Source of the DNA: Symsagittifera roscoffensis
Taxonomy: Eukaryota; Xenacoelomorpha; Acoela; Convolutidae
Length of the DNA stretch: 64,000 nucleotides
Assembly (NCBI RefSeq): GCF_963678635.1
Contig: NC_087067.1
Span: forward strand, 35,355,966 to 35,419,965
Direction: 5' to 3'
The notes under the pieces were generated by a model. The model saw only the letters and a program-made list of their open reading frames with translations, did no database searches and had not been told where the DNA came from. Shown one piece after another: positions 24,001-36,900 of the stretch. Both the position numbers and the translations under genes were made by a program. Every line of letters starts with the position of its first letter. Within the stretch, counting starts at the first letter, position 1.

Positions 24001-26934
24001 GGCCACCAGCCAATCAGGCCACCTAAATTCTCATTTTTGAATCAGATCCATTTACCACACCACGCAGAAAAAAAACGATAATAATTTGACATTTTGTTTT
24101 ATTGTTTTTAAAATTGTGGTAGAAACATTCTTTGTTAATTGCATAGTAACTGGCTATCCATGTATAGTTTTGAAAATATATAGCTTTCATGAATGAATAA
24201 AAAAATTTAAATCACTATAATATTTTGATTTTTTTTTCCATTCATAAAGCCCTAAAAATATGAAGGAAAAAATTTCAAAATTGTGGTTTATTTTTAAAAA
24301 ATGAGAATGAAATTTATGTTCAACAATCCAATTCAGAAAAATGCATTTTTTTTCACCTCGTGAGACAAATCCGGTAGTTTGATTTTTAAACATTTCATCT
24401 GCTTCTTCTTAAGAAATTTTTTCCTTAGTATTTTGACCTATAAAACCACCTGGTCAACTTAAAATATCTTGTAAGATCTTATATGATACATATTTCTAGA
24501 AAATGAGTTGTACATATTTCTAGTAAATATTTATTTTAAATAACATGTAAGAGGGCAAAATGAAATGAACAAGGACGACTTCGAGAGCTCAAGAAAGTTG
24601 ACAGCTGGCGAAACAGGACCTATAATTGTACTAATCACTTCAACTTCTCACTAGGTCGTTCTGTATCCTAAGAGGTTAAAACAGATTTATGCGCGGTGAT
24701 ATTTTAAATTAATTGGACAAAAAGACTAAAACTTGCACTTAAAAACACGTTGTCCTCAAATTTAGATCACTTGAGACAAAAATCGATAGAGACAAAACTA
24801 GCTTAAAGAAGACAAATATAGATAGAGACAAAATAAAGATTGATAGAGACAAATTGATAGACAAAACTGTTAGTCAGAACTTTTCGCTACTAATTAAACT
24901 ATTGAAATTAAATTAATGCCTAATGGACAATATCATTTTCGGTCAACAATGCTGAACGAAGGTAATTAACCTTAAACTGCTCATTTTGACGTCAAATTTC
25001 AGTTTCTTACTGATTTCCATAAGTAAAAATTTTTTACAAAAAAACAAGTTATCCTAAAAAACTGTAATTTTGACCAATTAAATTGCCCATGGTCATCGAT
25101 AGTGCCAACAATATGGCGTTAACTATACAAAAGAACTTTCAAAACATGTTGACCTCTGAAAAAGCGCAATCTTTTTGGTTTGCTGTTTTGCAGTTCAAAG
25201 GCAGAGGTCAATTTTGTGAACATAATTTCAACCCTTATAATAAGTAGCAAAAAAGCTGGAGTAGACAGAAACAATTGAAAATGAGCAATTTACAAATTAT
25301 AAGAAAGTTTTGCATGCAAGTTTGAAATTTTAGGAGACTTTGAGATATTTTTTCTGTTTGAAAAGTTAGTTTTCCCATGCAATATTTTCTGATATAGGTC
25401 ATTTGCTAAAGACACTGTCCGATAAAATTGTCACATTTCTTAATAGGAAAAAGTTCAGACCGACAAAATTAATTTAAAAACGTTAAAAAGAGCAAATTAG
25501 TTTTTTAAGACCATATTTGCATGCAAAATCAACTTTTCAGGCAGAAAGTGTGTCTCAATATTGCCTTAAAATTCGACATGGAACTCGGCATGCAACTCTC
25601 TATAGCTTTTAACAAATTTCTCAGACATCTTAAATTTTTGAAAAAATTCTGACCTTGAGACTGAAATGGCGTTAAAACTGCAATCGAATTTTCAAAACTG
25701 CCTTTGAATTGTCAAAAAAGCAATGCAAAACTTTTACCGGAGAAAGAAATTATGTTCTTTCATCAATACTTTGCCAGGTTGTTTTTCGGAGCAAAAAAAC
25801 ACATAAAACGCCAAAAGAAGGCAAACGCAAACCTTCTTAGAAGTATTTCGATTAAATTTGATGGTCAGAATTATTTCAAAAATTTAATATGTCGGTTGTC
25901 CGATAAATTTGTTAAAAGCTATACAAGCTATAATATTTTGCAAATCGATAAAAATTTACTTGCCTCTCACTTTTTGAAAGATACTTGCAACTCATTGGTA
26001 AGCAACAAGTCTTTTTTAACATGCTGTTCTAAACTAGTGCTCAATTTTCACTGTTTTTTCAATTTTTGTTTTGAAGTCGTCATAAATAAGAAAAAAATGT
26101 GCAAGAAATTTTCCTAGCAGTAACCTACAAAGCATTACAACGCAAACTTTTCAGTTTGAATCTACTACCGTCTTCCTGGTTTCTAGGCAGAACTGGTGTA
26201 GGCTCTCAGGTTAAATTTATGCCAACTCGACCCAAATTATCAAAGTTTCTACTATGAACGTTTGTGAAAAGCTTTTGACAAGTTTTGACCAAAAAAATCT
26301 TCGACGGAGACAAAAACTTTCGGTCGTGTTTGACTAAAGAAAAACAATTCCACCAAGAAAATTTTTGACCGAAAAAAATTAGGCCGAGGAAAACGATTTC
26401 AATAATAATTGATTTGGAAACAAATAATTTTAGAAATATAAGAAGACTCGAACGAATGAAATTAAGCTCGACTTTGTTCAACGCAAAAACACCATGCTTC
26501 GACCGACTTGACCAAAGCAAATTCTGTTCGTCTGTGTTCGACCCAAGTTTTTTTTTTGTTTCGACCGACTCAACCAAAAAAAGTTTTGTTTCGACCAAAA
26601 ATATTTTCTGCCATTCAAAAATTACAGTTTCGTAATTTTTGATTCAAATAATGAAATAAGTCGACTGACAAAATGATGTTTTGAAGTTTCTGTATCGACT
26701 GTGTCTCGATTGAAAATGAAACCGAAAACCTCGACTCTGGTTATAAGACACTGGTTTTTTCTTTGGATTTCTTTTGTGTGATGGAATAGAGATAAAACTT
26801 GGTCTGTTGACTAGTTGCCACTATAGAAACTATACGATAGTCACTGTGTTAAAATTAAACATCTAAGAGTACAATTTACAAATGAAAAAAAAATCAGTTC
26901 ATTTTGAAAATCAATTTTCATTTGACAATAAAGT

Positions 26935-27440
26935 TCAAACTTCACATTCAACTTCGACATATTGCGTTGTTGACTTTCTGTTTTGTTGTTTACTTTTGCC
27001 TCTGTTGTTACTTGAAGTGTTGTTTGCTTGTTGACTTTTCGAACTGATATCAGATGAAGCTTCTGTCGGCAATGGCGCCTTACTTGGTTTGTGATGGATG
27101 TTTTTAATATTATTACATGATGATGATGATGGAACTAATTTGATGGATGTTGAGTCCAAGGATGTTTGATGATGATTTTGGTCCATATAAGGAAGAAAGC
27201 TCTGACTCATTGTCTGTTTTCCCGCCAGTTCCATGTCATCTCCGTGACTTTGATTGATGTGGTTTTCGACACTGATGACAGGTTCAAAGGGGGAAATGGG
27301 AGCGGAGTACCGTTGAGGCGCATAGTGAATATTATAATTAGTCTCCGGAGGTCCGGGGATCAAATCTCTCATTTTTACCTCTAGTGGCGCAGATTGTTTT
27401 CGCGGATATTTACTCAAGTGATTCTCACTTTGGCGCACGT
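26935..27440 (-). CDS. candidate alternative 3' (C-terminal) exon of the Shaw-type channel gene
   Basis: An open frame of 167 codons opens right after a good acceptor (TTTATTTTCAG at the 27441 side) and ends in TGA at 26935. It begins in phase 1 (two bases AC before GTG CGC). The product is hydrophilic and low-complexity, rich in S, N, Q and P (for example HHKPSKAPLPTEASSD), ending VEVECEV. It lies about 530 bp downstream of the stop of the main channel exon on the same strand. Kv3 channels are known to use alternative C-termini, so I infer an alternative tail spliced from a donor inside the 27968-29092 exon. A phase-1 GT exists within the codons for SASPG, but I cannot prove its use. It could instead be a separate gene's last exon. 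Confidence 0.5.
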
Positions 27441-27967
27441 CTGAAAATAAAATTGAAAAGGATTGCTTTCAAGTCTCTTATCAGTGACGAATGTTCACGA
27501 GGGATGGGTAACTTATCGGCCATTTTTTCTATTTAAAAACATCATTTTCAGAGCTTGCCCAGAACAAAGTCACCGAAATGCCGTTTTTGGAGAGCTTTGA
27601 ATTTTAATTTCGTTTCGGCGTGGGCTCATCCTAAAACGTAGTAAGTATTGGCAATAAAAACACTTGAAAAGTTTTAGATTCGTTTGGGCATCATTTCGTA
27701 GTAATAAACTCCCGACGAGAAAAGTTTTTTTTTCTGTTCAAGTTAATCATCAAAAAAATTTTTAATCTAAATATTTATGCTTTTTGAATGGTTCCTCGTC
27801 TACCGAATACAGATACCTTTTCATTTTTTTATTCAACTTGTTACGACTGCAAATTAGACCAAAACTACTATTTCGAGGCTAAACAACCAAGCAAACCCTT
27901 TCTAACCAACTAAAGTAAAAATGATAGGAATGATTATCATTACTATAAGGTAAAAATAGCCTCCAGC

Positions 27968-30900
27968 TCAAATTATCCCACCATTGGCTATGATGTGTTG
28001 TTGAGATTGAGATGGAAATATATTTGGCAGTTCTCCGTCCGTGTACGATACTGGACGTCGCCCTCGTCTCCCAACTGGAACCCTGTACTCCGAAGCCCCG
28101 CCATAGTCGGAAGGACCATTCGGCGGCGGCTCATCAAAAGAGTCTTCTCTCTCCAGTTCAACAAATAACGATTTATGACTTGGGTTGTGATCTTCTTCGG
28201 GCGCTTCAACGATTTCCGAGAACCGCTGATGTATGGGCGACCCTGCTAATGTCTGTGATCCCGAGTTAAACCCTGAGTTTCCAGGACTTGCAGAGCTGCC
28301 GTCTTTGTCTTTAAAATGATTTTTGGGCAGTTTCACTTTCGCTTGATAATGGCTGTAATAGAGGGAGAAATTAGATACTATAACTGGTACTGGAAGAGCG
28401 ATTGTCAATAACCCACAAAGGGCGCAAAGAGATCCAACGATTTGACCTGAAAACGTTTTGGGCACCATGTCACCATAACCCAGCGTTGTCATGGTAACGA
28501 GAGCCCACCAGAAGCCATGTGGTATGTCGATAAAATCAGTCTCCGGATTGTCATCTGAATCTTCAAAAAGACGTTCGGCGTAGAAAATTAAACTGGCAAA
28601 GATGACGACTCCAAGACACATAAAGATGGCAAGAATAAATAGTTCTTTCATACTTGCGTGTAACGTGTGCCAAAGAATTTTCAGCCCTGTTAAGTGTCTT
28701 GTTAGCTTGAACACTCGAAAAACCCTGCAAATCCTGACGATTCTGAGAAACCCGGTCGAGTTACTCGATATCTTATAGAGGTCTACAAAATAAGGCAAGA
28801 TGGCTAGAAAATCCACAATGTTAAGAGGGCTCTTGAGAAATGTGGCTTTACTTGGGCAGGATATAAGGCGAACAAAGAATTCGATGCAGAACCAAATGAT
28901 GCAGACTGTTTCGATATAGAACAGGAACTCTAGAGGTTCTGTGATGATTTCGGTGCGTGTTATTGTCTCGCCATTTGAGAGGGTTATGTTGAACACTTTT
29001 TTGCCCTTCTCCTCCCGGAACAATTTGTGTGTCTCCAGACAGAATATTGCCACTGACACTAGAATAAGAGTGAGAGAGAGGAAAGCTATGCACTGAAACA
29101 AACAAAAACCACCAGTTTCATTTTTTCATCACATTTCCTAACTTTCCCTGTTCATTTCAAAAGTGCAATAAGTTGTTTTTCACTTCCAAACTAACTAATA
29201 ATTATGTCAACTAAAACAGTCCAGGAAAAAGAAATTAATATTTCCACCACCAACTTAGAACTATGGACCCACCAGCCGGATCACATAGCCGGCAGGAGGA
29301 AACTTTGATGAGATACCGCTCCAGGAGCAGACATTTATAATTTCTGACCACGCCAATTGACCGAAAAAGCTATCATTCGAAAAGTGTTCTCTCTAATAAG
29401 TGTTCGCCGGTGAATAGTTTTGCATTATTATTTTGGTGAGTGGGTATATTGGATGTGTCCGCTTAAGCAAAAAATTTCATATGTATGATATTTGTCTGGA
29501 AGGCAGACTTTGTCTTATTAAAAAATTGACAAACTTGGTCTTATTTTGATTAGCAGCAGATACCAGCAGATGCAAAAAAGATTTTTCAGTAGATAACCGC
29601 CAGGCTTTTAATGAATAGTTCGTGTCTCGGTTTTGGCAAGCTTAAGAACACATATCAGCCCGAATTATCCGAGAAAAGCAGAATGGAAGCATTTCAACCC
29701 ATTGCGACGATATCTACGATTTTTCAGTAGATAACCGCCAGGCTTTTAATAAATAGTTCGTGTTTCGGTTTTGGCAAGCTTAAGAACACATATCAGCCCG
29801 AATTATCCGAGAAAAGCAGAATGGAAACATTTCAACCAATGGGACGGTAAAATACAAAAAACTGCTCGTATCAGGAGGAAGCCCTGAATGTTTCAACTGC
29901 TTATTAAAATCTATGGAATGGTATTCGCATGGAAAAAATTAACGGAACAAAAATTGATTGTAAAAAGTCAAAACTGTCTGAAAAAAAAACCACTCGATTA
30001 GAACAGAACTATTTTGTCACTTTCATCAAAAGTCGGAATGATAATGACGCGTTAGGAAAAAAAGTAATCAGATGAAATTTATTTGATCTAGACCACTCAC
30101 CCACCAGCCAAAAAAACTAAAACAGACTGTTACAGATAAATGGTATTTAATAAATGGCATTTTTTCAACTTAAGCCAGCGCTGTTTAAAACAATCCAGAT
30201 AAAAACTAGTAGAGCAGTAAAGCTAAGGCGTTTATTGGGTAGAGGGGTATTTTTGCCATATAAGATCAGCTTACCTTTTGATGATTTGTAAAAAAAAATG
30301 TAAATGTCTTGGACTCCAAAATGACTTTCAAACTCCTTTTTTAAGACGATTTATCACCAAGGGAAAGGACCGACATACGAGCTGTTCAGATCTTTACGGA
30401 TAACCGCTGTTAGCCCCAGGTTAAGATTTGCATGCAACTTTTTTGGCTACATTTTTTGTCTGTATAATGTTGCCTCACCCTCAAGCAACAAGCACGGATC
30501 ATGTTGGGCCTCGAACATCTGACCTTTCGATTGACAGGCGGAGAAGTAACCACTTCACCAAAAAGCAAATAAAATTTTTCGTTTAATAACTATTATTGTT
30601 CTTACGTTTCAAGAAACTGACATTTTGAGCTCGGGTTTTTTCTCTATCTAGATCAATTTCGACTTTTAACTAGCCTTTTTTAATACTACTTTTTTAATAC
30701 TACTTGAAAATTTTTGTTGATTTGAGCTAAAATTTATATGAATTATTTTTTCCTCTGAGTACTTTTTGTGAGGTAACGGGGGCTAAAAATGCTAATTTAG
30801 CCAATTTGGGTCAAATAATCAGCTTAAAAAGAGCTTAAAAAGAGCCAAATTGAGCCTGACCAGTATCATTGTACTAAAATTATTCAATCTGCTTGGGAAT

Positions 30901-33900
30901 CTTTGAAATGTTTTGAAGTTTTCTGTTGAGTTAGTTTTGATGCAATCGTCACGCTATTTTCACTTCTTTGTTTTTTTTTCCATCCGATTTTTTTTCAAGC
31001 TGGTCTCTACGAACAATTTATTTGTTCATAGAGATAATTTTTTTCTAAGTTTTGAAGAAAAAAAAATATTCCTGGGTTACTGAGTTTTTTCTACCACAAA
31101 TATTTTGAGAACCCAATAAAAATAATGACACTTGAAGCCATTTTAGCTGCAAGTTCGGTCTATCTTCTTGTGTTTTGCACGGCTTATAAAAAGATCATAT
31201 CAGAAAAACGTTTGTAATTTCGAGATCAGAACAGTAATATCTTCCAGGTGATTTAAAAAAGTTTTAAAACACTTGACAAAAAAATCGAAATTTAACTGAA
31301 TAAAAACACCAAAAGCAAAATATTCCGTCGCTATTTTCGAAACCTGGATTAAAAATCAAGCGCTTAAAAAAGAGATTTAGAAGAGAATTTGGGTTTTCTT
31401 AATCAAATTTAATGTGTTTTGTTTTGTTATTTTAACTGTTTTGCAGAACAGACTTGAGAACAAACGGTTTGACAGTTTTTAGTTTATTTGTGTTAACACT
31501 AATACCAACTTTCCAATTTATAGAGTTGGACCAAAATTTGCCCATTTTTAGAGCAGGAATTGTGAAAGTTTTTTACGTGCCACAAAACATTGGCAAGCAT
31601 TTGTAGTTATTTTTTATCCACGATCATAACTGATATTTGACAGCTATGATTGTCATTTGGATAACCTGTTAAAACCACCTATACTGGTTCGTAACTTCTT
31701 TTGATTCTTTTTTGTAGTCTTTAATTTGAAAGCACCGAAACTTAGTTTGCTAAGTAGTAATGGTGATAGAAAAAAATTGGAGAGCAATAAAAGCGTTGTT
31801 TCGTATTCATTTAAGATCAATCACAGGCAAAAACATTTTTAATAGGAGAAGGTTGTCAAATTTTTATATGTTTTTATAATGCTCAAAAAAATTAGTAGAA
31901 AATTAAATCAGTCTAAAGAAAAAGCCCGACATAGCATAAATGTTCTATTCTTTCTTGTGGAAATCTTTTCTATTCTTTCAACAAACTTTTCTTGAAAAAG
32001 ATACGTTTTTTTTTGTTGTTATAGAAATTTTGACCTTCAGAATTTGCCGGAACAAGAAAACATTTTTGTAAGTGATGCCTCTTGTTTGTTTTTCCAAAAT
32101 TCAGAACTTTAAGCTATGTCTGAATTACCACGGGATCAGTTGATTGTTTTATAATTTGACTGAAACAATCAAAAAAATTTTATTTCCGTCTTTTTGAGTT
32201 AAGCAATTTTTGTGTTTGATCTTTTTGGTTGAAAGTTGACGGCCTTCCATTTCACTTGCCTGAGTTCTGCTGTCTCAGCCACGGTTCTATTTAGCTTACT
32301 TTAATGCAATCTTATAGGTATTGCCAATTTTCCCGGTCTGATTGAAGTTTTCAGTGTTTCCCAAAAGTTATCAACATCTGCTGTTTTTGTATTATTTCAT
32401 ACTATGAATCACTTCAAAAACAAATATTCTAAGAAATAAACAACCTATCAAAAAATGGATTATTTTTTCCGTGGATCATCAGCAGAAAAACGTTTTGAAA
32501 GGTAAAATGCCCAGACCATTTTTTCTGATCTCAGAGAATTAATAAAAGTTTCTTGTCTCAGAAAAATAAATTTGAGGGAGTTCGAATCGTGTCGATGTAA
32601 TTATTATTTGAAGCCACTATTGTTCGATTTCTATTTTTCTTTGAAGTTTTTGAAATCGCAGGGAGTTACCCAACCTTTGTAATAGAAAAGATCCGTTCCC
32701 ATTCTACACTAAATTATTAGAGTTTGGCTGAAAACAAAAAAAGTAGTATGAAATAGAGCGTCCAAAATTTTTATATCAATAAATAAAGCTTTTGAAGAAA
32801 AAACGATAGTTGTTTTAAATTTTCCTACGGATTACAAACACAGAAAAAAAGTTTGAAATCTCATTACTTCATCATTTCTTTAGAGTTGCGAAATTTGCAA
32901 CAAGCAGAATTCATTAGAAAGAGCACCTCATTATAAATTGTTTAGTCGTTCGCAAGTGTAACCGCAAATATCAGTCAAAGTAAATATTTTCTAAATCATT
33001 GCGAGGCTTACTTCGTTATATTTTTCTGTGAGCTTAAAAATTTAAAGCTTGTGAAAGGCAAAACTGGTACGAACAAAATCGGAGTGTATGAACGAGCAAG
33101 CGTGATATCTTGGGATGGTACGAACAATATCAGAGGCTAGGTCTGATACCATATTAAAGCTTTTCAATTTATATTGGAAATCTCCTAGTATACTTTTCAA
33201 AAAAAATCTCAGTGCAAATGAAAATAGGAGGTTTGGCCAGTAGAAAATTTCACGACAATTTTTTCCTTTTCTTCACTAATTTATGGCATTCGTTAATCGA
33301 CGCTTATAAATTTCTATATGTTCGGCGCCAATAAATGCTAATTTTGAGGGGTGAGCAGCGCCAAAAAACGCAGTTTTTTTATCAAACCGTAAGACTATAA
33401 TCACTTTCCAAAAAATTAGTATGGGCCAAAAGTAAGTTGAGGAAGTCACCTTGTGAACAATAAACTTTTCATTTCATTTGAAAAAAGCAATTTGATGAGT
33501 TTGTCTCACGCTATTCAAAGTCTGAAGTGACTTAAAGTTCCGACGGAATATTTATGCTTGGTGTGTTTTTTTAATCATTCAATTTTCGGCAATTAAAATA
33601 ATAGTTTTAAGCAAAAAAAAATTATACCCAATTTGCAAACCACTATAATTTTGCAAACCACTAAAACAGCCTGACACAATCCAAGTGTAAAACAAACTGT
33701 TGATGCTGAAAGTGTAATCTGCATTGTTTACGCGAGTTGAGTTACTCCGCACTGCAAATTGTTCCCAAATGAGTTTCGGCACGCTGATTGTTCTGATTAA
33801 GTCCATACACGACTTAAATTTTAACACTTAAAGTTTGATATTATCAGCTTAAAAACATAGTTTGTCAATTTTTTACTAGCCAAAAACTATTGGAGACCAG

Positions 33901-36900
33901 TTAATGGTCAGGCGGAATATTTAGGGATGTGCCCTGATTCGAGCAGTTTTGTTTTGTTAATTCTAGTTAATGCTTATTTTATTGCTTGCATTCAAATTAG
34001 TGGCAAGCGTGTCTGCGCATAACAATCCCATACAAAAATGCATTTCAAAGCAGTCCAAAAAATTATGTAAATGAAAAAAGAAACAGTCGAAAACTAGTCC
34101 GAACCAATATTTGTTTTTAAAAGCCAGTAGGCTGAGAGTTCTCCATTGTCCAACCAAACAGTATAAGCAAAAAAAGTCATCACCATGGTCGGTTAAACGC
34201 ATTGCAAGCTTGCCAGCGACAGTCGGCTCTGTATTCTTTGACCGTTTAAAATTAGTTTGGACTGATCGAAGTGTTTTTTTTTCGTTACTTTTTATGGTTT
34301 TTGGACTGTTTTATTCTGGCCTGTTTTGTATGGGACTGTTTTATATGCACCGCATCAATGTTATTTGAATTTGATTTGAATTTGGTGCAAATGCTGATTA
34401 AAAAAAAACAATCAGTACGATTATTTTTTTGTTCAAAGGAAGAATCAATAAATTAAAACAAAAAACTTTTCGTGAAAACTTAAAAGGGTTTTCGTGTCAT
34501 CTAATTAACGACTTGTTAGCGTCACGAAGTCAAACGTCAAGGAAACGTTAAAATCAACCGAACTGAAATTAATTGCAAATCTGATTTTATGGAAATTGTG
34601 TATAGATATAACAGCCTTTCAATTTACTCGAACCAAAAGTAAAAACCAATCACGGCAATAACAGCCTATGCACCCTCGAACAAAAATCAAGATGAGCTTT
34701 GAAAATTGATAGTTGATCATTGCAATGCAACTGATCAAAGATGATTTATACCCTTCCGAGCTAGAAAAAATGTCACATGTTATAATTGTGTTCATTATAT
34801 TAGACAAAAAGTTTTCCATGGACGTTTTTTTGATTCCTCAAATGATTCAATTACAAGTAGTTCTCACACTAAGGACTAGGGGAAATTTTTCTTAATCCAA
34901 GCTTCAAGCTTCATCCTTATATAAATGGAGCTTTCAAAAACAGTTTCCTGTAACCCTAGGCAATGAAGCATTTTGAATGACAAAACTTGAGAATAAAGCC
35001 TTTGGTCATTAAAATTTGCATCTGTGACTTTGACCCCAACTGACCTTAGAGGGTATGGATGACATGGGGTCGTCAATGAGTGTCCAGAGTTTGCACATGT
35101 TTCTGTCCCATTTGCCCAAAGTGTTGTCCCCCACTCTAGGGTCCAACTTCTCGTTCTTGTCCTCCTCGTCCAGGGCCTTCAGGGTGTTCTCGTTGTCTGT
35201 GTGGTGCCTGGAGACATACAGAAGCGATGGACTGTTAAGTTACAAGCAGGAACGCAAACTTTGCCATATTAGGCACGTGAAAACAATGAAAACAATGGGG
35301 AAAAACAACTCTTTTATGTTGTAAGTTGAAAATCTTGAGACGGTTGTCGTACCTGTACACCATCCAGCAACATGACTCGAGATGGGTGTGGTCTAGTCCC
35401 CAATAGTTGAGCTCATTCTCGAACAGGGGCCAGCAGATGTCTCGAGGAACATGCAACTGACCAGTTCTAGACACGCAACCAACAAAACAGGATTCTATAC
35501 TTCATATTGATAAGACACATACAAAACGAAGAAAAATGTTGTTTTGCTTTCATCTATCTCTGGAGCAAACTCATCTGAATCACGTTCTGAACATTAATGG
35601 TCTAATGAGTTTCCACATTTTTCTGTTGATCTTTTTACAAATCTTTTTGCTTTATTTGAAAATCTGATTAATGCGATTTAATGTCGAATCAGTAGTCCAA
35701 AATGAAATTTCTGGTAAATTATTGCCAAAAAAGTGAAATTGAAATTCGTTAAAGCTTTTTTTTTCAGAAAGGGAATTTAAACCCATGAAGAGTTAGTTGA
35801 AGAGCGGTTTACCTGTAATAGTTTACAATATGTTCGAACAAGCCCGGATGTCTATCGAAGAAGTAGACTCCAGTCTCCGTATCGTACTCTGCCGGATGAA
35901 GATTCTCACAGGGTGTCTTCATCAAGTAGTACAGCCGGGTACATGGCACTCTTACAAGGGTGTCTTTGAATGTAATGAATACTGTTCCCCCCACATTTAG
36001 AGTCACTTTCTCTGTCTGTCTGTTGGCGAGGCTGTTTGGGTCGTCTAGGGAATCGTAGGCGGAGAGAGGCTGTTTAGATCCACTTCGAGACTGGCTGCGT
36101 CTGTTCCTGTAAAAAACAATCCATTTTTTAAAATAACTTTAAATGTCATCTGAACTTTTTTGTCTCATCATTCATGAAATGATTCATAGATACTAAAAAC
36201 CCAATTCCGGAAACCCCGCGCCTCAAAATTGGCTGCATAACTGACCTTTCAAATCGGTTGAGCTTTCGGTGTTAAATGATAGTTCGAGATAGATATCCAA
36301 ACAGATTCGAGAAAGAATGAGAATATGAAAAAATGTCATATGATCAGCACTTACGGCAACTCTGGCTCGCAGTTGCTGCGAAGAAACAAAATTAATAAAA
36401 AAACAGCAGAAGAAATAGATTTGTGTAGATTTAATTAAAAACATTTCAAGTTTGACAAAATGTTGAATAAACATTATTTAGAAAAAATTATTGGATTGAA
36501 AACCTATGAATTTCTTGGCTTGCGAATTACTAAAGTTAAAGAACGAACCATTTCGTTCCACTCAGAATAAGTTTTAGCATATCATAGGTAATAGGTTGAT
36601 ATGTGCTGATTACAGAAGACGAGGAGAACTTTTGTATTCGGGTGGGTGTTTTTTTCTCCTCCGTGAAAAAAGAAAGCACTGAGAGACGTCAAATGAAACG
36701 ATATGCCAAACTGAAATTTTTCTGGAGTGAATCAAGTAGCAGTTGAAAAGATCAAAAGTTTTATCATTGTGAATTTATGTCCGGGGTGGCTCACTCATAA
36801 AGTAATTTCAGATAAGGTTCACATTCTGTTCGTCACGCTATCTTATTTTCGGCCGGATACATTCGTGCAACTTCTTAGCCTAATACCGATTTTAACCTTA

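Larger units (their letters stand above)
18436..26934. other. LRRC69 to K+ channel intergenic region
   Basis: About 8.5 kb, AT-rich. Contains the inverted repeat array (18820-19839), a minisatellite (20519-20640) and a tRNA-Ser-like sequence (20987-21067). Between about 21070 and 26900 I recognise no gene. The few open frames, such as 25704-26117, are lysine/phenylalanine-rich and look like chance products of AT-rich sequence. Confidence 0.45.

Noticed and set aside
25704..26117. 137-codon plus-strand open frame.
   Set aside because: Rich in K, F, N and S with no recognisable motif and no splice context; expected by chance in AT-rich DNA.
26206..26598. 130-codon minus-strand open frame.
   Set aside because: Low-complexity sequence built on repeated words like CGACCAAA and GACCGACT on the plus strand; no protein signature.
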